Counted from the stretch's first letter, positions 9,527 through 18,878 are shown. The stretch is DNA of 64,000 nt from Paenibacillus shirakamiensis (GCF_017874255.1 NZ_JAGGLD010000001.1:1116001-1180000), one strand, 5' to 3'. The notes: generated by a model from the letters alone, not told the origin. Translations and numbers: made by a program.

Positions 9527-10468
9527 ATGCAAGCGAAAAATCGGGATTCATTTCGTAATGGAACGTTTTTTTCTATTATTTCAGCCTCACTCAAAGGTAT
9601 CTCCCAAGTCATATTAATTGACAATGCAATTTCGGGGCTTATTATTTTAATTGCTATAATGATCTCCTCTACTTCACTCGGTATTATTGTCTTGCTATCT
9701 GCGTTGTTAGCTAGTGTGATTGGGAGATTCGGAGGCACGGATAGAACTATTGTTAACCAAGGACTACTCGGATATAACTCGGTATTAACGGGAATTGCGC
9801 TATTTTTGAATTTGGAAGGGGATTTACGCTGGGTTATCGCTTTAGCGGGATCAGCTGTAGCAGTTTTTTTCACCGCTGCTATGATGCATGTAATGCGAAA
9901 TTCGAAAGTCCCCGTGCTTACCTTTCCTTACATTGTTCTTACTTGGTTTCTACTGCTTGCGTCTTACCGCTTGGGCAGGTTTCAATTAACCCCATCTCTG
10001 GTTCCCCAAGATCTTTCCCATTGGCAGTTACATCCTGAAGGTACATTGAATTTGATGCATGGGCTCATTAACGGCGTGGGGCAAGTCTACTTTCAGGACA
10101 CTATCTGGTCTGGTATTTTGATTTTAATCGGGGTGTTTTGGGCTGGGTGGAAGCTGGGTCTATATGCAATCATAGGAACAGCCCTTGCTTGGATAACAGC
10201 CTATAGTCTAGGAGCAGAAGTTACACTGCTTAATTTAGGACTTTACGGATATAATGCTGTGTTGACCATCATTGCAGTTGCGGCTGTTTTTGATACGAAG
10301 AGCCGCTTAGCTCCTCTGACGGGTATCATTGCTGCTGTCTTAACAATACCTATTACGGCCAGTATAGATACTTGGCTTCTTCCCTTTGGGCTCCCCACTC
10401 TAACGATGCCATTTGTTCTATGTACATGGCTTTTCCTTGCCGCAAGGAAGGTCATTCCGAAGCTATGA
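9527..10468 (+). CDS. Urea channel/transporter, UT family
   Basis: Membrane channel for urea, feeding the urease next door. It has about ten hydrophobic segments. The UT-family internal duplication shows as two matching motifs, NQGLLGYNSVLTGIAL (near residue 80) and LNLGLYGYNAVLTIIAV (near residue 237). These are the loop and half-helix elements that line the pore. Length (313) fits bacterial UT-B-like proteins. AAGGAG lies close before the ATG. It is transcribed away from ureA; the shared intergenic repeat suggests joint control. A strong terminator-like hairpin follows about 110 bases after the stop. Confidence 0.92.
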   Translation: MQAKNRDSFRNGTFFSIISASLKGISQVILIDNAISGLIILIAIMISSTSLGIIVLLSALLASVIGRFGGTDRTIVNQGLLGYNSVLTGIALFLNLEGDLRWVIALAGSAVAVFFTAAMMHVMRNSKVPVLTFPYIVLTWFLLLASYRLGRFQLTPSLVPQDLSHWQLHPEGTLNLMHGLINGVGQVYFQDTIWSGILILIGVFWAGWKLGLYAIIGTALAWITAYSLGAEVTLLNLGLYGYNAVLTIIAVAAVFDTKSRLAPLTGIIAAVLTIPITASIDTWLLPFGLPTLTMPFVLCTWLFLAARKVIPKL

Positions 10469-10579
10469 CACATCATTGTCAGACCCTAGACTAAGTCTTA
10501 ATCCTAAATCTATAGTCTTATACATGTGTCTAGATATAAAAAAAACTAATCTAGTATCTCTTAACAAATGTTTCTATAT

Positions 10580-10618
10580 AACAAAGAAAAGCCTGATTTC
10601 TCAAGCTTTTTCTTTGTT
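10580..10618 (+). terminator. Terminator downstream of the urea channel gene
   Basis: An A-rich arm beginning AACAAAGAAAAGC and a matching T-rich arm ending GCTTTTTCTTTGTT fold around a short TTTC loop, with small bulges. It is on the plus strand, after the urea channel gene, with no other plus-strand gene between. Confidence 0.7.
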
Positions 10619-10769
10619 AAGCTATATAATGAATCTAGAAATTCCACTAATCTTTTTTGGGGATAATTACTGGAACTATCAGGAATGAATCGTACTCCTC
10701 GCCTATGTATATTAATTTGGTCTCATCCATAGACGGTTCGTTCTGCAAAGCCATTTCTTTTCCATTTAG

Positions 10770-11260
10770 TTACGAGAAATTGGCCAAAACTTTTTCTGAA
10801 GTTCCAGCGACTCTCGCGCGTAATAATTTTACCACTCCTTGCGACCATGGACATACAGCCACTTCTCTTCGGTTGAAGCTTGTTTGAAACCTTCCAAATC
10901 CTCCGCAATTATGCATATATTGGGTGGACCAGCTAGCAAACCAATATGTGCACATAAATATTGGAGAGCTTCACTTGTCTGTTATTCCAGTATTCATCAA
11001 ACAATGGAGGTTCTTTTTGCCCTTCTCTCAGGTTTTTATGATCTTTATTTTCCCGCCATCTTGCAAAAGAATTTCAACCCAGAAGTTGGAAGAAACCCTT
11101 ATCTGGGATTCCACTGTGAAATGCACATTCTCGGTACACATCATTGAGCCTTTCTCAAGAAATCATCGCCTTCAGATGAGGAGGATTTAAAGATGACACC
11201 CACCACAGGGTAACTGTTAAATAGGACACACCGTTTGTTCTCACATTGCCATTGCTCCAT
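10770..11260 (-). pseudogene. Frameshifted remnant of an unidentified gene
   Basis: Coherent protein-like stretches alternate between frames on the minus strand. An ATG at 11260 opens MEQWQCENKRCVLFNSYPVVG and runs to a stop. NDVYRECAFHSGIPDKGFFQLLG then appears in another frame, then EGQKEPPLFDEYWNNRQV. The clearest block is EALQYLCAHIGLLAGPPN with ICIIAEDLEGFKQ after it, and LLRARVAGTSEKVLANFS closes the series. Each piece has natural composition, but at least three frameshifts or stops separate them. I cannot name the family. This is what remains of a protein of about 160 residues. Confidence 0.45.
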
Positions 11261-11262
11261 TC

Positions 11263-11518
11263 CTATACACCACCCCATTCAATGACTTCATAATAGTATT
11301 CGGCTTCAGGTAGAAACCATGGACGAAAACCTCTTTCTGATTTTGCACTTCCTCGCAAGGCAACTTTGATCTCCACATAGTCATTTGGAACCCAGAAACC
11401 AGGGTTCGGAGATTCTTGAGCGGTTAAAATCCGATTTCGGAATAGCACCTAAGGTAGGCCATTCAAGACCAATTGAGGCAAACCAAGATTTATTATCTTT
11501 CTCAATAAGTGTCAGCTG
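11263..11518 (-). pseudogene. Frameshifted remnant upstream of the 10.8-11.3 kb pseudogene
   Basis: Two pieces in different frames fit end to end on the minus strand. The first is IEKDNKSWFASIGLEWPTLG (about 11430-11515). The second starts near 11430 and reads NPGFWVPNDYVEIKVALRG and then SERGFRPWFLPEAEYYYEVIEWGGV, ending in a stop at 11263. Its stop is two bases from the start of the next remnant, as in an operon. The family is not recognised. Beyond it, 11519-11839 is AT-rich, with no gene seen. Confidence 0.42.
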
Positions 11519-11875
11519 ACATTACCACTGGGAACTTCCCGGCTTGTCAAGGCGAAAAACGTTCACTTAGAATGTTAGTCCACTTATCATTGACATGATA
11601 ACGTCTTAGATAAAATAATAATGGGAAATTGAGATTGCACTTATTACTCTAATCTTTTACTAGTGATATATTTCTATACCAATGAGAATTCTAATATTTT
11701 TTAAAATGGTGCTCTTTCCCATCTTTATCTCTGATTTTATTGTTACAAACTATGATTTAAAATACATAAACAAATATAAATTACAATTAATTTACAATTA
11801 ATTACTTTATTTTACAAGTTAAATAATGTATTATATTTATTGTTAGTAAAAAAAAAAATAGGGAGATGTTTAATA

Positions 11876-12271
11876 GTGAAAAGTTATCAAAAATTAGCAG
11901 TTTCTGGATTTTGTACTATTGCTATGCTCTTATCCCCAATGCAAGCCGCTTTCGCTGATGAGGCCATTACTAGCACTAATCACTCCACAGCTCAGGAAGT
12001 TCAGTCTTCAAATACGAAGGTATCGCCACGAGGATTAATTTATGGAACAGTCGGAGATCCTACAACGGATATCTATTTTAATGGGGTTGTCACGGTTAAT
12101 GTTACTGCTCCTAGTGGTGGCGATTTTGTAGTTTATGCTATCACACCAGGTGGTTCTTATAACTATTTAAATACAATAAAAGGCTCAGGTTCTTTAAGAA
12201 CACAACTATATGGATATCACAAAATTTATGTTACCTCGAGTTTCTCAGGAACCTTTACCGTTAATTATTAA
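11876..12271 (+). CDS. Small secreted protein of unknown function
   Basis: A 131-residue exported protein if started at the GTG at 11876, which has GGGAG about ten bases ahead. An in-frame TTG at 11840 would lie upstream of that ribosome site and is unlikely. Residues 1-29 form a signal peptide with cleavage after the AFA motif, before DEAIT. The mature part is Ser/Thr/Gly-rich and beta-rich (VTVNVTAPSGGDFVVYAI), ending VTSSFSGTFTVNY, which suggests a small beta-sandwich. No cysteine is left after cleavage. No wall anchor is seen, so it is probably released. It sits alone with its own terminator. Confidence 0.68.
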   Translation: MKSYQKLAVSGFCTIAMLLSPMQAAFADEAITSTNHSTAQEVQSSNTKVSPRGLIYGTVGDPTTDIYFNGVVTVNVTAPSGGDFVVYAITPGGSYNYLNTIKGSGSLRTQLYGYHKIYVTSSFSGTFTVNY

Positions 12272-12348
12272 TAACTATTACTTTTTTAATGGAACTATCT
12301 TACTAGAGAATTAATTTCTGACTAAATAATAACTATATTCTTCGATAG

Positions 12349-12383
12349 AGGACTGTAATCGGTATTCATCCGGAGACAGTCCT
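12349..12383 (+). terminator. Terminator after the small secreted protein gene
   Basis: AGGACTGT and ACAGTCCT form a perfect 8-base stem, with an inner CGG/CCG pairing, followed by TTATTCTT. It is about 80 bases after the stop at 12271. The remaining 12384-12717 is AT-rich and holds no visible gene except the leader of the next one. Confidence 0.6.
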
Positions 12384-12726
12384 TTATTCTTCTGGTCTCG
12401 AATCATTATTTAGTCATTTATACGCAAATCTATAAATCATGTCTTAAATTGAATTTATCTAGATTAATCGATCAGACATAAAGTTATAATTTCTTTCTAA
12501 TCGCAATTCACTTTAGCCTTTGTTTAAACAATGAATTAAGTATTCTTAATCCTAGTTATCATTATGAAACTTCACATCAGCAGTTAATAGAGTCGAATAT
12601 AGTCGTTTTTGAGTAAATATAAGGTAATTAACTTATATTTATAGACAAAAAAGGGAAATATATGTAATATATAACCTAAGAGAATCGGCCGATCCTCTAA
12701 TATCCTGAAAACGGAGTGTGAAATCA

Positions 12727-13863
12727 TTGAAATTCAATCTACTAAAATTCCCAGTTGTCATCGCAGCCACAGCAACTCTCCTATCAAGTGCACTAAATCC
12801 TGTTTTTGCAGAATCCACATCCATACCTACAACAGACAAGTTTGAGAAATACCGGAACGCAATTATTCAAGATGAGATCGCATTTTCTCAGGGTAATACC
12901 AAGACTCTGGGTATGAAGAGTGTAGATCTTGAAAATCGAATTGAAACACTTGAAAATGCGGAGATAGTTGAGCTCACATTTAATACCAGCGGAGTACTTG
13001 TTGATGCAGATAGCTCTAAAGATGGCAAGGTGGTAAAGCGTTTTGTTCACGATAACATTTCAGAACCAATTAAATCAGATTTGCAAAAACCTAAAGTTAA
13101 TGGATTAAATATATCTCCACTCAGCACAATCACGAATCCAACTACTGTGCCCTCAGGAGCAAGTACTGGAGCTTTTCATCGAATTCAGACTCCAGCAAGC
13201 AAAAGTTTAGCAAATTCATATACGGGTGTAGTTGCCGATTCGATCACCCTGCCTACTTATGATGTTACGGCAGCTCTCGATACAACTGATGGCAAAAAAA
13301 CTGAAGCCGCTTATTTGTATACAGGCATTGATCCTAGTATTGCCGAAGTAGGTCTTGTAGCTACTAGACAACTTACATTCGGTATGACACCAGGCTGGTA
13401 TCCAATATTTCATGCTAGAGCAGCTCATCAAGTAGGAAGTGGAGACACTAACGGGCAAGATAATACTAAAGAAGTATATTATGATAGTAAACATCGTTAT
13501 GATAATGGGGCTACTATCAGTAATTATAAAGTTTACTATAAATACGATGAAGCTACGTTAAGTGTAAGATATATCATTGGTTCACAAATCTATCAGGTTA
13601 ACTTTCCAGGAACAACATCAACAGGAAAATCAGTTAAGCGTCTAACTACTATTGCAATGAATGGTGTAACGAATAATTTACAAAAGTTTAGAGTTCCTTT
13701 TCAAACTGCAGCCGTATGGAGTAATATGAGATTTTTATACAATAATGGAAATGCAGTTAAATATCCTAGTGAAATTGCAGATTTAGATACAGATACTTGG
13801 GATCACGGCGGTAAAATAGATTATGTAAAATCAGGAAATGTCGAAAGTATTCTAATTAACTAG
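12727..13863 (+). CDS. Secreted protein of unknown function, about 378 residues
   Basis: The start chosen is the TTG at 12727, ten bases after ACGGAG. An in-frame GTG at 12718 is only one base from that ribosome site and so less likely. The N-terminus is a signal peptide ending in NPVFA before ESTSIP. The mature protein has a mixed N-terminal region (about residues 30-120), then a Ser/Thr/Pro-rich linker. The C-terminal region of roughly 230 residues is aromatic-rich and beta-rich, with segments such as GMTPGWYPIFHARAAHQVG, YKVYYKYDEATLSVRYI and DTWDHGGKIDYV. That layout resembles a carbohydrate- or surface-binding beta sandwich, but I do not recognise the family. No wall anchor is visible. 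A strong terminator follows. Confidence 0.7.
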   Translation: MKFNLLKFPVVIAATATLLSSALNPVFAESTSIPTTDKFEKYRNAIIQDEIAFSQGNTKTLGMKSVDLENRIETLENAEIVELTFNTSGVLVDADSSKDGKVVKRFVHDNISEPIKSDLQKPKVNGLNISPLSTITNPTTVPSGASTGAFHRIQTPASKSLANSYTGVVADSITLPTYDVTAALDTTDGKKTEAAYLYTGIDPSIAEVGLVATRQLTFGMTPGWYPIFHARAAHQVGSGDTNGQDNTKEVYYDSKHRYDNGATISNYKVYYKYDEATLSVRYIIGSQIYQVNFPGTTSTGKSVKRLTTIAMNGVTNNLQKFRVPFQTAAVWSNMRFLYNNGNAVKYPSEIADLDTDTWDHGGKIDYVKSGNVESILIN

Positions 13864-13880
13864 AATATTAGTATCATATA

Positions 13881-13913
13881 AAAAATGCTAGATGATTCTT
13901 ATCTAGCATTTTT
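13881..13913 (+). terminator. Rho-independent terminator after the 12.7-13.9 kb secreted protein
   Basis: Perfect 13-base arms, AAAAATGCTAGAT and ATCTAGCATTTTT, around a 7-base loop, with the T-run built into the right arm. It lies 18 bases after the stop. Confidence 0.88.
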
Positions 13914-14050
13914 TATATCATTAAACACTGAAATTTCAATTCAATAATTATTGAGTTGTTTATAAGGTTTAGTTTAAGTGTTTTTAGTACACATATCGAG
14001 CTTCTCAACATAAAAGATAAATTAAAAAAAGAATCTATAGAGCCCACAAA

Positions 14051-14078
14051 AAGACCGTTTTCTCTGGAAAACGGTCTT
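14051..14078 (-). terminator. Terminator after treR
   Basis: AAGACCGTTTTC and GAAAACGGTCTT pair around a short loop. On the minus strand the hairpin is followed by TTTTT. It lies 19 bases past the treR stop and closes the trehalose operon. Confidence 0.85.
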
Positions 14079-14097
14079 AAAGTCTTCTTAACTATAA

Positions 14098-14826
14098 TTA
14101 GGTTTCCGGCATGGTTATCCTTCTTGCAAAATCTACAAACTGGAATTTGTCTAACCGATGTCTCGACTCGGTGTATTGAAAGAGAGTCGTATCATCCAAA
14201 TGAACATATCCACGAACCACAACCACATGAGTATCCTCCCCAAGATCCATATACTGACGATCGATCTCTGTAGTCCTCTCCACGCATATGACTTTCTCCG
14301 CATAACTAATGTTCAGATGAAGATGCTCTTCTAGATATTGATAAATAGAATCTGCTGCAATAGCTAGGGTCATGTCCACCACGACATCCGCAAGCAAATA
14401 ATCGATATCTAGTATAATCCGTTCCCCTTCAATTTCCCGAGCACGAACAATCTTCCACACCAAGTGATCCGGGGTAATCTGCAATTCCTTAGCGATATCG
14501 CTCCCTGCCGATATACACTCCGTTACATACACGAGAGTACGATTGTGTTTGCCTAACTGTGCAGCAAGCTCTTTATAGCTAACCAAGCCAGATATAGGGA
14601 ACTTCATTCTACCTTTGTCTAGCACAAATGATCCTTTGCCTCTTACCTTGTTGATATAACCATTTTGTGCGAGCAGATTCAGTCCCTTGCGTACCGTTTC
14701 TCTGGTAGTCTGATAGGTGTCCGCAAGCTCATTCTCCGACGGGAGTTTGCTCCCTGGCTTAAGAGTTCCCGTGTCAATTTGTTCCTTGTAGTCTTTGTAA
14801 AGTGTCAAAAATATATTGTTTGTCAT
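14098..14826 (-). CDS. treR: Trehalose operon repressor TreR (GntR family)
   Basis: Repressor that, by family knowledge, senses trehalose 6-phosphate. The N-terminal winged helix (residues 1-70) has the GntR pattern: LKPGSKLPSENELADTYQTTRETVRKGLNLLAQNGYINKVRGKGSFV. The C-terminal UTRA/HutC-type effector domain follows, ending LFQYTESRHRLDKFQFVDFARR as in Bacillus TreR. Length 242 is normal. It is the last gene of treA-treP-treR, 43 bases after treP. Two sites with the core TGTATATACA near the treA promoter are its likely operators, so the operon is autoregulated. Confidence 0.93.
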   Translation of the reverse strand: MTNNIFLTLYKDYKEQIDTGTLKPGSKLPSENELADTYQTTRETVRKGLNLLAQNGYINKVRGKGSFVLDKGRMKFPISGLVSYKELAAQLGKHNRTLVYVTECISAGSDIAKELQITPDHLVWKIVRAREIEGERIILDIDYLLADVVVDMTLAIAADSIYQYLEEHLHLNISYAEKVICVERTTEIDRQYMDLGEDTHVVVVRGYVHLDDTTLFQYTESRHRLDKFQFVDFARRITMPET

Positions 14827-14869
14827 CGCTTATCACCATCAATAGTGTACCATGTTTTATACCATTAAT

Positions 14870-16903
14870 TTAAGAGGTTGGGGTAAGGACCTTAGAATGA
14901 TCTAGGGTGACCTCTAGTATTGGACTTGTGCCCTGAATCGCTTCCCCAGCATACTCTTTAACATCCACAATAGCTTCTTGACCATCTGGAATAAGAATCG
15001 GTGTAATTACGGACAGTCCTGCTTGTTCAATACGTTCTTTATCGAATTCAAGCAACAGCTGACCTTTGGTAATCTTTGACCCACTCTCTACGTGAGCGGT
15101 AAAGCCTTCTCCTTTCAGAGATACCGTGTTCACTCCTACATGGATTAAAATCTGAATTCCATTCGTACCCGCAAGGATAAGCGCATGTTTGCTCTTCTTA
15201 ATGAGGTGCTCTACCGTACCGTCAAATGGCGCATATACTTTTCCTTCAGAAGGAAGAATTGCAATCCCTTGCCCCATCTGTTTTTCCGAGAAAGCAGGAT
15301 CAGGTACTTCAGATAAAGGTACGATTTGTCCATGGATCGGAGCCACAATAGTTACGGAAGAATGATCCGAATGCAGAGTTTTTTCAGATTGTGTATCGAC
15401 TGTATCTAGACTTTTTGCGGTTGGAGTGGATTGTACCTTGTCACTCACTACTGAATTCTTACTACCTTCGACCTTTGTACCATGTCTAGACAACTGGAGC
15501 CTACCATACAACAGCGTTGCGGTAAAAGGAATCACTAGTACAATAGCCATACCTATGAAGAAAATTCCCCATTGGTTCGGGAAGATGGACAAAAATCCAG
15601 GAATACCCCCTACTCCGATGGAAGAAGCCAGCACGTTATTTACTGCTAGCAAGACTCCTGCTATTCCGGAACCTACCATAGCAAAAATAAAAGGATACTT
15701 GTGGCGTATATTCACACCGAAAATAGCTGGCTCCGTTACACCTAAGAAAGCGGAGATGGAAGAAGTTGCGGCTAAACCTTTTGCTTTTTGCTCTTTTAAA
15801 ATAAACATCATCGCTAGGGCTGCTGCGCCTTGAGCAATATTAGATAAAGCTAACATCGGCCACAGGAATGTCCCCCCCTTGCTTCCGATTAATTGAATAT
15901 CCACAGCAAGGAACGTGTGATGCATACCAGTTATGACCAGTAAAGCATATAATCCGCCATAGATTAGACCACCAATTGCTGAATAAGAGTTAAAGATGCT
16001 AACTAGGCCGGTTGTAAGCAAATTACCAATAGCGAAAGTAATAGGGCCGACCACGGTAAATGCTAGGAAACCCGTAACCAGCAAGGCAACAGGCGCCACG
16101 ACAAGTAATTTAATAGAGTCATGTACCCGTTTGTCGAGGAATTTCTCGATCTTAGCTAAAATAAATGCTGACACAAGTACGGGTAAGACTTGACCTTGGT
16201 AACCAATTTTCTCGACACTAAATCCGAATAAATTCCATACAGGAACGGTACCAGCTAGCTTTGCATCTGCGTATTGATAAGCACTAAGCAGACTCGGATT
16301 CACGAGAATCAGACCTAGAACAATCCCGAGTAACGGGTTACCCCCGAACTTCTTAGCCGCAGACCAACCGATTAAGACCGGTAGGAAAGTAAAGGCTGTA
16401 CTGGCAATCAAGTTGATGATCGAAGCCACATCTGCCCACTGTTTGTGTACATCAATAAGTGATTGTCCATCATAGAAAATGCCCGGGCCCGTTAAAATGT
16501 TGTTGATCCCAAGCAAGAGACCCGCCATAACAATAGCTGGCAGAATCGGAATGAATATATCAGCGAGTGTCTTGATCGCCCGTTGAAGCGGATTTTGCTT
16601 TTTACTTGCAAGCGTTTTTACATCATCCTTAGAAGCTCGGTCTCCCCCGGTAATGGCAATCATTTCGTCATATACTTGATCGACAATGCCTGGTCCGATA
16701 ACGACTTGGAATTGACCTTGCGAAGAGAACTGCCCTTTCACGAGGTTATTGTTATCCAGCGCTTCGGCATCCACTTTGCCTTCATCCGCAAGGGCGAACC
16801 TTAACCGTGTTACACAATGCGTAGCAGCTTCGATATTGTCTTTGCCTCCGACAGCTTCAATGATCCGCTCTACGTCTTTGCGATCTATTTTCGCCATAGC
16901 CAT
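14870..16903 (-). CDS. treP: Trehalose PTS permease, EIIBCA fusion
   Basis: Membrane phosphotransferase that imports trehalose as trehalose 6-phosphate. The domain order is EIIB (residues 1-90; phosphorylated Cys30 in ATHCVTRLRF), then EIIC with about ten membrane helices (100-480). After a linker comes a complete EIIA-Glc-type domain (about 505-670; phosphorylated His588 in ILIHVGVNTVSLKG). Bacillus subtilis TreP and E. coli TreB lack the EIIA part and borrow one, so this protein of 677 residues is self-contained, as in some other Firmicutes. It is 27 bases after treA and 43 before treR. HPr and enzyme I must come from elsewhere. Confidence 0.95.
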   Translation of the reverse strand: MAMAKIDRKDVERIIEAVGGKDNIEAATHCVTRLRFALADEGKVDAEALDNNNLVKGQFSSQGQFQVVIGPGIVDQVYDEMIAITGGDRASKDDVKTLASKKQNPLQRAIKTLADIFIPILPAIVMAGLLLGINNILTGPGIFYDGQSLIDVHKQWADVASIINLIASTAFTFLPVLIGWSAAKKFGGNPLLGIVLGLILVNPSLLSAYQYADAKLAGTVPVWNLFGFSVEKIGYQGQVLPVLVSAFILAKIEKFLDKRVHDSIKLLVVAPVALLVTGFLAFTVVGPITFAIGNLLTTGLVSIFNSYSAIGGLIYGGLYALLVITGMHHTFLAVDIQLIGSKGGTFLWPMLALSNIAQGAAALAMMFILKEQKAKGLAATSSISAFLGVTEPAIFGVNIRHKYPFIFAMVGSGIAGVLLAVNNVLASSIGVGGIPGFLSIFPNQWGIFFIGMAIVLVIPFTATLLYGRLQLSRHGTKVEGSKNSVVSDKVQSTPTAKSLDTVDTQSEKTLHSDHSSVTIVAPIHGQIVPLSEVPDPAFSEKQMGQGIAILPSEGKVYAPFDGTVEHLIKKSKHALILAGTNGIQILIHVGVNTVSLKGEGFTAHVESGSKITKGQLLLEFDKERIEQAGLSVITPILIPDGQEAIVDVKEYAGEAIQGTSPILEVTLDHSKVLTPTS

Positions 16904-16930
16904 ACACTCCTATTTATTCGTATTATGAAA

Positions 16931-18685
16931 TTAAGATTGGATTAACCACATATAAGAACCGTATGGTTGCATTGCAATGAGAGGAGATAATTCCGGTACT
17001 TCCTCCGTATTTGCTAACAGGAGTTCTGCTGACGCATTCCTCATAAGATCCTGAATCCACTCTTCTGGAAGTGTGAATTCCACCTTATTTTTGCTGAAAT
17101 TCGAGATGACGACAAGGGACTGCTGACCATTGCTTCTTGCATAGGCATAGACCTCTGGATGGCCTCCATCAAGTCGCGTGTATTTTCCATTAATAAACAC
17201 CGGGATGTTCTTACGTAATTCAATTAATTTCCGGTAATGATGATATATCGAGTTAGGATCTTCCACTTGGGATTGTGCATTAATGATAGGATATCTTTCA
17301 TCGATCTTGATCCATGGCGTACCCGTAGTAAATCCAGCTTGATCGCTGTCATTCCACAGCATAGGAAGGCGTGAATTATCTCTGGAGCGAACATGTACTA
17401 TGTGGGCAGCTTCATCGGGCGTTTTTCCTTTTTGCAAAAGAATCTCATACATATTTAGCGACTCGATATCTCGGAATTCGCTCATATCATTCCATTTCGG
17501 GTCTGGCATGCCGATTTCTTCACCTTGATAGATATAAGGCGTGCCTTGCAATCCATGGAGTGTAGTAGCTAGCAGCTTTGCACTCTCGTTGCGATACTCC
17601 TCGTCATCTGTGAACCGAGATAAAGCTCTGGGTTGATCATGGTTATTCCAGAATAATGCATTCCAGCCGCCTCCCTCCTGCATGCCTGTTTGCCATGTAG
17701 AAAGTATCGATTTTAGTTCTTCGAAATCGTAGGGCTTAAGCTCCCATTTCTGCCCGTTTGGATAATCGACCTTCAGATGATGGAAATTGAATGTCATTGA
17801 AAACTCCTGCTGGGCAGGACTCGAATAACGAATACATTCTTCAAGCGTAGTGGAAGACATTTCTCCCACTGTAACCATGTGATACTGACTGAATACGTTT
17901 TCATTTAATTCTTTAATATACTCATGCACACGAGGGCCATCGGTATAATACTTCCGTCCATCCCCTGGAGCCACAGAGCCGTCGTCATTCGGGAAATTAG
18001 GATCTTTGGAGATCAAATTAATGACATCCATCCGAAATCCACTTACGCCCTTCTTAGTCCAAAACTTGAGCAACTCTATAACCTCTTGTCTGACCTTCTC
18101 GTTCTCCCAGTTGAGATCCGCTTGGGTCTTATCAAATAAAGTTAAGTAATATTGCTGAGTTTCTTCTTCTAGCTGCCAAGCAGGGCCTCCGAATTTGGAT
18201 TGCCAATTGTTAGGGGGGCCTCCATCTTCTGCAGGGTCTTTCCAAATATAATAATTTCGGTAGGGATTATTACGGGAAGACTTCGCCTCTTGGAACCAAC
18301 GATGTTCCGTAGAGGAATGGTTGACTACAATATCCAGCATAAGATGCATATTTCTTTTTTTCAGTTCTCGAATGAGTTCATCTAGATCTTCCATCGTCCC
18401 GTAAGCTGGATCAATGTTGTAATAATCGGCAACATCGTAACCGTTATCCTGCTGCGGAGACACATATACGGGCTGAAGCCACACAATGTCGATTCCCAGA
18501 CCCTTTATATAATCAATCTTCTCGGTAACCCCACGTATATCACCGGTTCCACGCCCTGTTGTATCATTGAAGCTCTTCGGGTAGACCTGATATACGGCAG
18601 ATTGTCTCCACCAGTCTTGAGGTTGATTCTCGTTCGGCTTCATTTGCAATGTGAACCCAACCTTTCCGTCATCTTGTATATACAT
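16931..18685 (-). CDS. treA: Trehalose-6-phosphate hydrolase (GH13)
   Basis: Cytoplasmic GH13 enzyme that splits trehalose 6-phosphate into glucose and glucose 6-phosphate. The TIM-barrel motifs are complete. MLDIVVNHSS precedes the nucleophile Asp220 in GFRMDVIN, the acid Glu275 in VGEMSS, and Asp350 in NHDQPRA. The opening WWRQSAVYQVYPKSFNDT is typical of TreA/TreC. The start is uncertain. The ATG at 18685 lies inside an operator-like sequence and only about ten bases past the expected transcription start. The ATG at 18643 (MKPNENQ) gives the usual family N-terminus, but its ribosome site is weak. First gene of the operon. Confidence 0.95.
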   Translation of the reverse strand: MYIQDDGKVGFTLQMKPNENQPQDWWRQSAVYQVYPKSFNDTTGRGTGDIRGVTEKIDYIKGLGIDIVWLQPVYVSPQQDNGYDVADYYNIDPAYGTMEDLDELIRELKKRNMHLMLDIVVNHSSTEHRWFQEAKSSRNNPYRNYYIWKDPAEDGGPPNNWQSKFGGPAWQLEEETQQYYLTLFDKTQADLNWENEKVRQEVIELLKFWTKKGVSGFRMDVINLISKDPNFPNDDGSVAPGDGRKYYTDGPRVHEYIKELNENVFSQYHMVTVGEMSSTTLEECIRYSSPAQQEFSMTFNFHHLKVDYPNGQKWELKPYDFEELKSILSTWQTGMQEGGGWNALFWNNHDQPRALSRFTDDEEYRNESAKLLATTLHGLQGTPYIYQGEEIGMPDPKWNDMSEFRDIESLNMYEILLQKGKTPDEAAHIVHVRSRDNSRLPMLWNDSDQAGFTTGTPWIKIDERYPIINAQSQVEDPNSIYHHYRKLIELRKNIPVFINGKYTRLDGGHPEVYAYARSNGQQSLVVISNFSKNKVEFTLPEEWIQDLMRNASAELLLANTEEVPELSPLIAMQPYGSYMWLIQS

Positions 18686-18730
18686 GTTGTTCTTACCCTA
18701 AATCATAGTCTTGTATATACAGGTTGTCAA
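18673..18730 (-). promoter_or_regulatory. treA promoter with two TreR-like operators
   Basis: On the minus strand TTGACA (18725-18730) and TATGAT (18702-18707) are exactly 17 bases apart, a near-consensus sigma-A promoter. The palindrome TGTATATACA lies in the spacer at 18712-18721 and again at 18675-18684, centred 37 bases away and over the first treA ATG. The core matches the Bacillus tre operator type (TTGTATATACAA). A repressor bound to both would block RNA polymerase directly. Confidence 0.82.
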
Positions 18731-18816
18731 TCATATATGTATAAGTACCCTAATCCAGCATAAATGGAACCATTTCCCTCTAAAAGATTGCCCCAAGAAA
18801 TGAAGAGAAAAGAAAA

Positions 18817-18847
18817 AACCGTACTCTCTGCACTAGAGAATACGGTT
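18817..18847 (-). terminator. Terminator of the foldase/beta-helix/sulfatase operon
   Basis: AACCGTA and TACGGTT pair, with further CTCT/AGAG pairing around a small mismatch. On the minus strand a T-rich tail (TTTTTTCTTTT) follows. It lies 32 bases past the stop of the sulfatase and ahead of the tre promoter, so it separates the two operons. Confidence 0.75.
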
Positions 18848-18878
18848 ATATCGAAGATGCTGGTAGGTGTGGATTCTT

